Notes under the pieces: model-generated
What the model was told of the DNA's origin: nothing
Database searches by the model: none
Seen by the model: only the letters and a program-made list of their open reading frames with translations
From: Martelella sp. NC20
GTDB lineage: Bacteria > Pseudomonadota > Alphaproteobacteria > Rhizobiales > Rhizobiaceae
Assembly: GCF_013459645.1 (NCBI RefSeq)
Contig: NZ_CP054863.1
Coordinates: 1 to 64,000, forward strand
Direction of reading: 5' to 3'
Length of the DNA stretch: 64,000 nucleotides
Part shown: one piece after another, positions 25,249 to 33,237 of the stretch
Numbering within the stretch: position 1 is the stretch's first letter
Layout: each line of letters opens with the position of its first letter
Made by a program: the position numbers and the translations under genes

Positions 25249-25702
25249 ACTCGATCTCGAGGTATCCCGGATCATCAAGGCGCCGCGGGACCGCGTATGG
25301 AACGCCTGGGTGGATCCGGAACGCCTTGCAAAATGGTGGATACCACATCCCCTGATCTGCCGCGTCGTCAGCCTGGACGTTCGTCCCGGCGGAGCGTTCG
25401 TCACTGAAATGAGCGAGAATGACGGGCCGTTCGTGCCGCACCTCTCGGCCTGCTTTCTCGATGTGCTGGCCGGGAGACGCATCATCTACACGAACGCGCT
25501 GACCGGAGGCTGGCGACCTGCCGCAAACGGCTTTGTGACGGCGATCATCACCCTTTCCGATCATCCAGAGGGCACACATTACCGCGCGCAAGCGCTGCAT
25601 AAAAGTCGTGCCGATCGTGAGAAACATGAAGAACTCGGGTTTCACGATGGCTGGGGCACCGTGGTGGCGCAACTGGCAGAACTCGTCGAGACCAAGACAT
25701 AG
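25229..25702 (+). CDS. SRPBCC/AHSA1-domain protein
   Basis: A 157-residue AHSA1-like protein: DLEVSRIIKAPRDRVWNAWVDPERLAKWWIP at the start, and HDGWGTVVAQLAELV at the end. It is a ligand-binding START-fold protein of unknown ligand, coupled by overlap to the ArsR gene. It is not a duplicate of the SRPBCC at 19905, which has different core residues. Confidence 0.87.
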   Translation: MQTVIAELDLEVSRIIKAPRDRVWNAWVDPERLAKWWIPHPLICRVVSLDVRPGGAFVTEMSENDGPFVPHLSACFLDVLAGRRIIYTNALTGGWRPAANGFVTAIITLSDHPEGTHYRAQALHKSRADREKHEELGFHDGWGTVVAQLAELVETKT

Positions 25703-25847
25703 TGGCAAGAGAGACTGGAGCGCATTCGGTCAAGGTGGAAGCATCCTGCGCCAGGACCATAGGCGAAGGTGCAGTGGTTGGGATATTTGCTCGGCATGGT
25801 CTGTTGCACACCCGTCTGCATCGACATAACGAGGAGAACGATCATAC

Positions 25848-25865
25848 GACCAGACCGATCTGGTC
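25848..25865. promoter_or_regulatory. Small inverted repeat upstream of HPP-CBS gene
   Basis: GACCAGA and TCTGGTC are exact complements with a 4-nt spacer, 30 nt before the HPP-CBS start and after a GAGGAG stretch. It may be an operator or leader hairpin; no regulator is evident. Confidence 0.3.
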
Positions 25866-25895
25866 CAGATCGCGGTAGAATGAAGCTCGGTTGCC

Positions 25896-27065
25896 ATGAC
25901 GAAATCAATGACAATCACAGGCCGTCTGATCCGGGCTATCGGGCCCGCGATGGCGCCCATTTCCCTTCGGGAATCCATCCGGGCGGGTCTCGGCGCCACG
26001 CTCGGTCTTGTCATCGTGGGACTGTTCGTCCTGGCGCCGACAGTGGATCTCAGGCTCGGGCTTTATCTCGTCGCGCCCTTCGGCGCGACTTCGGTTCTGA
26101 TCTTCGCAGTGCCCAACAGCCCGTTGGCCCAGCCATGGTCCGCAATCGTCGGCAATACGCTTGCCGCAATTGTCGGCGTTGCCGTGTGTCTCACCGTTTC
26201 GGAGCCGTCGCTCCGCATCGCCCTGGCTGTGGGCATTGCGATTGCGCTCATGAGCCTCGCCCGCGCCGTCCATCCGCCGGCCGGGGCTGTCGCCATGACC
26301 GCGGCCATGAGCCCCGATGCCATTCAGGAACTAGGGTTTCGTTTCGCCATCACGCCCGTGGCAACCGGAACAACGCTTCTCGTCCTCATCGCCTGGATCT
26401 ACGCGCGCACGACCGGACGGCGATACCCATTCCGGCAGTTCGAGGAGCAGAATGTCCAGGGAACGAGCGATCAGCCGCCTGCCGAGCGCCTCGGGCTGAG
26501 CGAGGCCGAACTGGTCGATATCCTGCAACGGTATCGGCAGTCCCTGAACCTCGGCGTAGAAGATCTGGCAAGGCTCATCGGAGCGGCGGAGCTGCAGGCA
26601 GCCAGCCATCAGACCGGCGCCATGACGGTCACCGACATCATGTCGCGCAATCTGATTACGGTCGGTCCGGACACCACGCTGTTCGAGGTCGCGGATCTGT
26701 TCGAACGCCACAGGTTCACGTCACTTCCGGTGGTCGGACCGGGCGGGGAATTCGTGGGCGTGATCTTTCAGATCCACCTCATCAGTCAGGCTGCGAGAGA
26801 GGGCTTGAAGCACGATCGCAGCTTCATTCCCGCGTTCCGGCACATGCTCGGTCGCGAACAGATCAAGCCGACAATCGCCCGGGACATCATGCAGGTGCGC
26901 GGTCCGCGCGCGGCGGCAACGACCCCGTTGAGCGCCTTGCTGCCGATGATGGCCGATGGAGAGGTCGACGCGGTTCCGGTGCTGGAGAACGATCGCATCA
27001 TCGGCATCGTGACGAGGACAGACCTTATCGCCGCGATGGCGCGAAGCGCTGTACGCGAGACGTAG
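25896..27065 (+). CDS. HPP-family membrane protein with C-terminal CBS pair
   Basis: A 389-residue protein. Residues 25-175 form the HPP domain with four hydrophobic helices and the signature ARAVHPPAGAVAM. Residues 245-380 hold two CBS motifs (DIMSRNLITVGPDTTLFEVADLF and DIMQVRGPRAAATTPLSALLPMM), which bind adenine nucleotides. HPP proteins are integral membrane proteins, some implicated in nitrite transport, and CBS tails usually gate transport by energy state. It is probably monocistronic. Confidence 0.9.
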   Translation: MTKSMTITGRLIRAIGPAMAPISLRESIRAGLGATLGLVIVGLFVLAPTVDLRLGLYLVAPFGATSVLIFAVPNSPLAQPWSAIVGNTLAAIVGVAVCLTVSEPSLRIALAVGIAIALMSLARAVHPPAGAVAMTAAMSPDAIQELGFRFAITPVATGTTLLVLIAWIYARTTGRRYPFRQFEEQNVQGTSDQPPAERLGLSEAELVDILQRYRQSLNLGVEDLARLIGAAELQAASHQTGAMTVTDIMSRNLITVGPDTTLFEVADLFERHRFTSLPVVGPGGEFVGVIFQIHLISQAAREGLKHDRSFIPAFRHMLGREQIKPTIARDIMQVRGPRAAATTPLSALLPMMADGEVDAVPVLENDRIIGIVTRTDLIAAMARSAVRET

Positions 27066-27597
27066 TTTCCCGGACCGCTTTTGGCGGGCTGCCACGCTTT
27101 ACTGCGTGAACCCAACCTTCCGCTTTGGAATCCTGGCTCAAAATGACCAGAATGAAGTCGGAAACAGCCATGGAGACCTGCCCGCGCTTAGTGGCGGCAA
27201 TTTCATCAGCCAGGGGCGACGTCGCCGTTCGGCCACTGGCAGTTTATTCAATTGAATATCATTTCGACGGGGTCGTTGGTTCGTATCCCATAATGACCTT
27301 TGAAGCGGTCCATCTATTCGAGCTGTGTCTTTCTAGGTTTCGCGGTCCCAAGCCGAACTTTCGAGCTGGAGAAGAGCGATCCGCGTCTTGGCCGAGGCAG
27401 CGGGCTTGCGGCCTCGCCGAAGTCCGAACGAGGGTCGCCGGGAGCCATGCCGGGTCTTTCAAGCGAAAGAACGCCCGACCCAGGAGGGAGCTGCGCTGGC
27501 CGACGCACAGCGCCCAAGGAACCGCGTCACGGAGGCGTCGGCGGCAGTCGTCATCGGGCGACTCTAATCATCCATCCGTCGGGCAGGTCAGATTCTC
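27066..27597. other. 532-nt stretch with no recognisable gene
   Basis: Long open frames here have atypical composition (runs of Arg, Ser and Pro) and match no family I know. A 12-bp palindrome ATTCAATTGAAT lies near 27246. It lies between the HPP-CBS gene and a truncated SDR gene and may be decayed coding sequence. Confidence 0.4.
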
Positions 27598-28098
27598 TCA
27601 ATCGGCAATTTCCTGCTTCGTGCGGTCGATCCGTTCCGTGACGAGACGCAGCGTGTCGCTGCCCAGAAGGCGTTGCGGCGGCGGGCTATCGGAAGCGATC
27701 AGCATCAGCACGGCTGCCGCCAGCTTGTCGGGGTCGCCGAGGTGTTTGCCGCTCTTTTCTCGCCGCGCGGCGCGGACCGGATCGAACAGCGCATCGAAAT
27801 CCAGAATCGATCGGCCGGTGCGTACCATTGAGCGGCCCGCCCAGTCGGTGCGGAACGAGCTGGGGCAGAGCGTCGTCACATGGACGCCGAAGGGTGCCAT
27901 TTCGGCGCGCATGACCTCGGAAATCCAACACCACAGAAGCATGAATTTGCTGCCGCAGTAATAGACGATGCCCGGTATGGTGATCATTCCGCCCATCGAG
28001 GTGACGTTTATGATGAAGCCGCTGCGCCGCGCGCGAAAACACGGCAGGAAAGCCTTGGCGATGGTGACGGCGCCGAAGACGTTCATGTCGAATTGTCT
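27598..28098 (-). pseudogene. Short-chain dehydrogenase/reductase, 5'-truncated
   Basis: The minus-strand frame gives RRQFDMNVFGAVTIAKAFLP, then INVTSMGGMITIPGIVYYCGSKF, which contains the SDR catalytic Ser and YxxxK, and a complete C-terminal end. The first 80-90 residues, with the TGxxxGxG cofactor motif, are missing. Immediately upstream of the break (28106-28139) is copy B of the short repeat, which adds an artificial start (MPIGVEPYVDL in one frame). The enzyme cannot bind NAD(P) normally. Confidence 0.75.
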
Positions 28099-28105
28099 GC
28101 GCATG

Positions 28106-28139
28106 TAAATCGACATAGGGTTCGACGCCGATCGGCACG
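28106..28139 (-). repeat. Unclassified short repeat, copy B (core)
   Basis: The complement reads CGTGCCGATCGGCGTCGAAC and continues CCTATGTCGATTTA, matching the core of copies A and C. It lies at the truncation point of the SDR gene. Sequence beyond the core does not match the other copies. Confidence 0.6.
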
Positions 28140-28408
28140 GAGCCACCGGAAACTGCCGGCAGGCAGAGTTTGCGCTTCTACCAACCGAACCTGCTGATAA
28201 TCACCGCGCTTGCACACGGTCAACCGTTCGGTCTGACATGTTGTTTAGGCGGTTGCGGTGACCTAGAAATAGTGTGTTGCCATGTCCGTGGCCTGCCGTG
28301 CTGTAACTGCTGGCCTCGCCGGTGGTTCGACCAGCTCCGCGACGAAATGCGGAGCCGTCTCCTGCGCGTCGTGCCTTTTCACCCGTTGAAGACGACAAAG
28401 GAAAGACT

Positions 28409-29692
28409 ATGTCCCGTTGCGTCCTGACGCTTCTAGCAAGCTTTCTTGCCGCAACGACCGCACATGCTCAGAACATACGTTTGATTTCCGGCGAAGCCGT
28501 CATACGCGAGCGCATGGCTCTGCACGACAATGCCGAACTCGTGGTCGAAGCACGTGGTTTCCATAACACACTGTTTGCGACGGACAGCACCGAGGCGAAC
28601 GGCCAGCAAATTCCATGGCCGTTCACACTCGACATCCCGGCGGGCGTAAAGACCGATTTCTCCGCCGCCATCCGGATCGATGGCACCAACCGCTGGGTAA
28701 TCGCGCCTGCCCCGATTGCCGCGGGAGAAGAGAATGTCGATCTCGGACAGTTGATGCCGTCGGCATTCACGCCTGCGACTTTCGAAAGCGCCTATATGTT
28801 TGGGCATACCCGTCTGGAGGCGAGGTTTCAGGGTGAAGATGCGGTGATCGAAACCGACACACAGTTCTACCACCTCGCCCCGCTAATCTCCGCGGATGGC
28901 GCCAAATATCAGTCCGACGACGGCGAAACGGTTTTCTGGAGCAAGGGCAAGAATGCGCTCGTGACGTTCGACGGAAAGGACCTGTCGGAATGCTTCGGCG
29001 TACTGGCAGAGGCGGATAAGCTGTGGGCGGAGCAGGGCAATGAACCCGGTTGGCGCGCCATCATCGCCAACGGTCGCATGGCGTTAAACATTAATTACGG
29101 TGACGACCGGCTGAATCTTCTTCTGCCCGAACCGGAAATCGTCGACGGAGCCTATCGCTACGGTTCAGCGCCGTTCAAACTGGTCGCCGTCATACGTGAC
29201 GGGATATGCCAGGATGATACTAGCGGCCGATCTTTTCCAAAGGCCGTCACGCTCGAAACGGCAATCGAAACGCTGCAGGGCTGCGGCGGCGACACGCTGA
29301 GCCTTCTTTCAGGCACCGAATGGATGGTCGGCTCCATCAATGGCAATCACCGGAGCGATGATGGCAAACCACCGGACTTTACAATCACTGACGAGGGTCA
29401 GATCTACGGCTGCAACAGCTTTACCGGCATGTTGGCGATAGATGGCGAGGGCGGTCTCCAGACCGGGCCGTTAGCCACCACGCGAATGGCGTGTAACGGC
29501 GCGCTCATGAAGGACCGTGGGCGAACCACATGGGCAAGAGGCCTTCTCAGGATGGCCGGAACAACTGTCAGACCGGTACGGTCGCGGCGGGTCGACGAAA
29601 TCTCGCATCCTCAAGATGCGACAGAAGATTTGATTGAGCGCTTCCATGGATTTTTTGTCAATGGACCAGCTCCAGCCAGGTTTACTGCATGA
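28409..29692 (+). CDS. Exported protein: YbaY-like, MliC-like and disrupted META domains
   Basis: A 427-residue exported protein; the signal peptide is TLLASFLAATTAHA. Residues 20-130 resemble the YbaY/GATI-type lipoprotein domain (GEAVIRERMALHDNAELVV and IPWPFTLDIPAG). A segment near residue 175, VFWSKGKNALVTFDGKDLSEC, resembles the lysozyme-inhibitor MliC. Residues 310-370 open an HslJ/META domain (IYGCNSFTGM and TRMACNGALM). After about 29510 the sequence no longer resembles META in any frame, so the C-terminus is chimeric or a recombination product. It still overlaps the MscS start by 4 nt. The ATG at 28409 has AAAGGAAAG before it. Confidence 0.65.
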   Translation: MSRCVLTLLASFLAATTAHAQNIRLISGEAVIRERMALHDNAELVVEARGFHNTLFATDSTEANGQQIPWPFTLDIPAGVKTDFSAAIRIDGTNRWVIAPAPIAAGEENVDLGQLMPSAFTPATFESAYMFGHTRLEARFQGEDAVIETDTQFYHLAPLISADGAKYQSDDGETVFWSKGKNALVTFDGKDLSECFGVLAEADKLWAEQGNEPGWRAIIANGRMALNINYGDDRLNLLLPEPEIVDGAYRYGSAPFKLVAVIRDGICQDDTSGRSFPKAVTLETAIETLQGCGGDTLSLLSGTEWMVGSINGNHRSDDGKPPDFTITDEGQIYGCNSFTGMLAIDGEGGLQTGPLATTRMACNGALMKDRGRTTWARGLLRMAGTTVRPVRSRRVDEISHPQDATEDLIERFHGFFVNGPAPARFTA

Positions 29693-30684
29693 GTGTTTAC
29701 TGGATTAATGCAGGCATTGCCGTCGCACTCGTTGCCGTTATGCTTCTCAGCAGCCTCGCCATGCGCCGCCACGAGGCGTTGTCGCACAGCATCACCCTCC
29801 ATGCGATCTTTCTTGGAGCAACTGCCGGTCTTCTGCTCACGCTCAACAAGACAGCCGATCAGCTTCTTGCTCACTTCAGAATCAAAGCCGTCAAGCCAGA
29901 AATGATCGACGATATCACTCTGGTTGCCCTCGGCCTCGTACTGATGCAACAGGGCTTCCACCTCATCAACCGGCTGACGGCCGATCAGGTACGCAAGGGC
30001 AGCGACAGAACGTCGGCGACCAGCATCGCCCGCATTCTCAAGCTGATGATCTTTCTTCTGCTCCTGCTGTTGTTTGGCGAGCATATGGGATTGAGCCTTT
30101 CCGGCCTGATGGCCTTCGGCGGTTTTGGCGGCATTGCCATCGGCATTGCCGGGCGCGACGTGCTGAGCAACATGTTTTCCGGTGTGATGCTCTATTTCGA
30201 CAGACCGTTTCGCCTTGGAGACTGGATTCGCTCTCCCGACCGCAACATCGAGGGTACGGTCGAGGAAATCGGCTGGCGTATGACCCGGATCATGACCTTC
30301 GACAAGCGTCCGCTTTACGTGCCCAACTCCGTGTTCTCCTCTATCAGCGTCGAAAATCCGGGGCAGATGCGCAACCGCCGCATCGAAGCCACGATCGGAC
30401 TTCGCTACGAAGACGCCGACAAGGTCGCCGCCGTGGTTAGCGATATCCGCGGCATGCTGCACCAGAGCGAACATATCGACCTGCAGCAAACCCTCCTCGT
30501 CTATTTCGACGCATTCGCGGACTCCTCGCTCAACATCATGATCTACTGCTTCACCAAGACCACGCGCTGGGCCGAGTGGCTGGCAATCCAGCAGGAGGTT
30601 TTCCTGAAGATCGTCGAAATCGTTCACTCCCACGGTGCGGATTTCGCGTTCCCCACCCAGACCGTTTACCTCGAAAAGGACTGA
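29689..30684 (+). CDS. MscS-family mechanosensitive channel
   Basis: A 331-residue protein with about four N-terminal helices, then the MscS pore helix and beta domain: LMAFGGFGGIAIGIAGRDVL, NMFSGVMLYFDRPFRLGDWI, and the later RPLYVPNSVFSSISVENPG. The C-terminal alpha/beta vestibule is complete. It releases osmolytes on hypo-osmotic shock. Its start overlaps the end of the preceding frame. Confidence 0.92.
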   Translation: MSVYWINAGIAVALVAVMLLSSLAMRRHEALSHSITLHAIFLGATAGLLLTLNKTADQLLAHFRIKAVKPEMIDDITLVALGLVLMQQGFHLINRLTADQVRKGSDRTSATSIARILKLMIFLLLLLLFGEHMGLSLSGLMAFGGFGGIAIGIAGRDVLSNMFSGVMLYFDRPFRLGDWIRSPDRNIEGTVEEIGWRMTRIMTFDKRPLYVPNSVFSSISVENPGQMRNRRIEATIGLRYEDADKVAAVVSDIRGMLHQSEHIDLQQTLLVYFDAFADSSLNIMIYCFTKTTRWAEWLAIQQEVFLKIVEIVHSHGADFAFPTQTVYLEKD

Positions 30685-30716
30685 AGGGCCGAGCAAGGGC
30701 TAAAAGACGGCTGTAT

Positions 30717-30801
30717 TTATTCGCCGCGGCCCCCGAACGCACGCGCTTGAAATATTTCGAAGGCTTATCGTGCCGATCGGCGCCGAACCCCTTACCGATC
30801 T
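30717..30801 (+). repeat. Unclassified short repeat, copy C
   Basis: It aligns with copy A (19851-19937) along its whole length, including ATATTTC, CTTATCGTGCCG and CGAACCCCT. A short frame from its GTG reads MPIGAEPLTDLDLPI and stops. It lies 33 nt after the MscS gene, at the edge of a region of decayed sequence. Confidence 0.65.
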
Positions 30802-31187
30802 TGATCTACCCATCTAGTGCCAGACTGAGGGCGTTTGCACATTGGGCTTTGGGTTGTTTCGCCGCAGGGGCGACCACTTTGGTTAAGCCAGCTCTTCCCT
30901 TCCAGAAGCGGATCGCGAGCGTGCGCCTTGAAGCGGCGACATTGCGGTGCTGAATGGCGACTTGGTCGTATCCAGCAGAACCCAAATCGGACCGCATAGC
31001 AGGTTGGCGGCTTCATTGAAGAATGAACTTCGAAAGGCCCCTTTCATCGGCACAGCGAACAATGCCCTCGCCACGACGTCTTTTAGGAACTTCTCGAAGC
31101 ACTCGTTGCCCCGGTCTTCATTCACCAGTCCGATTTTCAAGTCAAATCTTATGAACTTGAAGGGTGCGACGAACTATTCAAAATGAC
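30802..31187. other. Decayed sequence, no gene recognised
   Basis: About 390 nt between repeat copy C and an amidohydrolase scrap. Short open frames on both strands (such as 30883-31140 minus) show no domain I can name. It is lower in G+C than the flanking genes. The most likely reading is non-coding debris of a former gene or element. Confidence 0.4.
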
Positions 31188-31316
31188 ATGGGGTGGAATT
31201 ACGAGACGGCGACCCACTTTCTGCGTGTGATTTTCGCCGGCGTCTTTGATCGATATCCTGGCCTGAAGGTCATTCTCGAGCATCTGGGCAAGACGTTGCT
31301 CTTCTACCTGGGCTAA
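31188..31316 (+). pseudogene. Amidohydrolase-2 family gene scrap (C-terminal part)
   Basis: A 42-codon stretch reading WNYETATHFLRVIFAGVFDR, then YPGLKVILEHLGKTLLFYLG and a stop. This is the conserved W-x-x-ET..LR-I..GVFDR-P-L-K-I..H-G segment of the amidohydrolase-2 (aminocarboxymuconate-semialdehyde decarboxylase-like) family. The metal-binding N-terminal half is absent. Confidence 0.65.
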
Positions 31317-31395
31317 AGGGCATAATAACATGCGACATCCTGATAATTTGGTTTGCTGGAGCCACTCAAACAGGCGCTCCGTAAAATTTCGTTCG

Positions 31396-33237
31396 CTATC
31401 TCTCGCCTTTACGTTCCGGCCTGACGAAGAGCCAGCCCGCCCATATGAGATACCCGAAGATCGCGATCATCAGGATCGCGCGACCGGGATAGGGATTGAT
31501 CCGGTCGTCAAGGATATTGACTTCCGGCGTCAGCGCGGCAGCGCGGCGCAGGTGCGGGTCGACCGCTGCGTGGAGGCCGAGATTCCGGTTTATGGCTGCC
31601 ACGCTTTTATCCTGCAGCGGTCGCGGCTCATCGAAGAACGCATTGGGGCCCTGCTGGCCGATCAAGAACCGGTCGGATGTGGCCGGTCCGAACAGGATCA
31701 TTTGCGTGGAAAGCGTATCGACGGTCTCGTCAATGCCCGGATATGTGCCCACGGCGATCTGCGCCTCGCGCATGACCGGCATGGAAAGACGGTCGGCATT
31801 GGTCCACCAGCCGGCAACATCGGCAAGGGTGACATCGTCCGACCGCGCGAAAAGATCGACCAGATCCTGACGGCCTCTTGCGGCAAAGATCAAAGCCAGA
31901 TCGGCATCGCCATCGCGCAATACCGCTGACGCAGCCTGTGCGCCAAAGTCATCCAGCGGCGTGACGCTGATGTCTCGGTTGCTGTTGTGGGCGACGGCCA
32001 GCGCGAGCGTATGCGAGGCCGACCCCACCGGTCCCGTCGCAATCGTCAGCGTTCCTTCCGGCAATGCGCGGTCATCGGAGCGCGTCAACACATGCAGGAA
32101 GGTCGAGCCGATGGCGGCGATCGCCTCGACACGTTCATCGCGGATCACGCGGCCATCGGTCAGGGTGAAGCCGGAGAGCGCCGGCGTCAGCGCCAGCCTC
32201 GCTTCACCGCTTGCCATCGCTTCCAGCGGCACATTGGTCGACAGAAGATTGACGTCGCGGCCGCGCATGGATTTGCGGACCGCGCGCAGCGTTTCGATGC
32301 CGGCATCGGTACCCATCGTCTCCGGCCCCATGGCGATGGCAAGAACCGGCATGCGCTCGCGCGGCGGCTTCGCCACCAGGCCGAGGTCGTAAAGCGCCTG
32401 CCGCGCCACGCGGTTGACCGGCCGGCCATCGAGGCGCACAGCGGCGTTCAGCGACCGCATCATGTCGTCGTCGATCCTGCCCGCCAGTTTCTGCATGGCG
32501 GCGGCGATGTCGGGAGTCCGCTCCAGCGCGAGGTCCGATGTCAGCGGCGCGGCCTGATAGACGGGAAAGAACCCCGTGGCATCGCTGAGCGCGACAAGCT
32601 CGTAATCGCTTATCTCCGGATCCGTGGAGAGACCGACGATGATGTCGACGCTTCTTTCCAGAAGCGCGTCATACATGCCCTCCCGGCTCGTTTCGCTGAA
32701 CACCTCGATATCCTCGAATGTCAGGCCGAACCGGTCCAGGAAAGGCTCCAGCCCGTCGCGGGGTCGCTCCGCGAAGGATTGCGTGACACCGAGGCGCAGC
32801 CTGCCATCCGCACCGGCAAGATCGGAGATGTCATCGAGGCGATTGGCGGCCGCGATGGCTGGCCGGGTCAAAACCACGTAATCGGTTTCGAAGCCGAGCC
32901 TGTCGAGCAGGACAAGGCCGTTGCGGGCGAGCCCCTCGGAGGCCACCCGCATGGCTTCGTCTGCATCACCGTTGCTGCGCGCGCCCAGGAACGCCAGCGC
33001 CGTGCCGGTATATTCGGGATATAGATCGATGTCGTCGTCGATCAGCGCCTGGTAGACCACGCCCGTGGCACCGAGCGAGGGCATGCGCTTGACCGGCACG
33101 CCCTCCTCTTCCAGCAGAAGGGCAAACATTTCCGCCAGAACGCGGCTTTCCGCCAGGTTCTTGGAGCCCACCCTGACAGGGTCCGACGAGCAGCCCGCCA
33201 GCAGGATGACGATCAGCAGCGAGACAAATGCCCTCAT
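31396..33237 (-). CDS. Lipoprotein joining ProX/OpuAC-like and TAXI-like binding domains
   Basis: A 613-residue protein. Lipobox LLAGC at residues 12-16. Residues 20-290 are an OpuAC/ProX-type domain: VRVGSKNLAESRVLAEMFALLLEEEG and DIDLYPEYTGTALAFLG, the usual glycine betaine/choline binding layout. Residues 295-560 resemble TAXI-family solute-binding proteins of TRAP systems (TLTIATGPVGSASHTLALAV and FLIGQQGPNAFFDEP). A single C-terminal helix near residues 585-605 ends in Arg/Lys. Its start overlaps the BCCT stop (ATGA), so it is co-translated with that carrier. Tethered at both ends, it probably presents betaine or a related solute to the carrier. I know of no standard annotation for this fusion. 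Confidence 0.75.
   Translation of the reverse strand: MRAFVSLLIVILLAGCSSDPVRVGSKNLAESRVLAEMFALLLEEEGVPVKRMPSLGATGVVYQALIDDDIDLYPEYTGTALAFLGARSNGDADEAMRVASEGLARNGLVLLDRLGFETDYVVLTRPAIAAANRLDDISDLAGADGRLRLGVTQSFAERPRDGLEPFLDRFGLTFEDIEVFSETSREGMYDALLERSVDIIVGLSTDPEISDYELVALSDATGFFPVYQAAPLTSDLALERTPDIAAAMQKLAGRIDDDMMRSLNAAVRLDGRPVNRVARQALYDLGLVAKPPRERMPVLAIAMGPETMGTDAGIETLRAVRKSMRGRDVNLLSTNVPLEAMASGEARLALTPALSGFTLTDGRVIRDERVEAIAAIGSTFLHVLTRSDDRALPEGTLTIATGPVGSASHTLALAVAHNSNRDISVTPLDDFGAQAASAVLRDGDADLALIFAARGRQDLVDLFARSDDVTLADVAGWWTNADRLSMPVMREAQIAVGTYPGIDETVDTLSTQMILFGPATSDRFLIGQQGPNAFFDEPRPLQDKSVAAINRNLGLHAAVDPHLRRAAALTPEVNILDDRINPYPGRAILMIAIFGYLIWAGWLFVRPERKGER

Noticed and set aside
27125..27961. 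A 278-codon plus-strand frame
   Set aside because: It runs antisense into the SDR remnant and has Arg/Ser/Pro-rich composition typical of a shadow frame in G+C-rich DNA.
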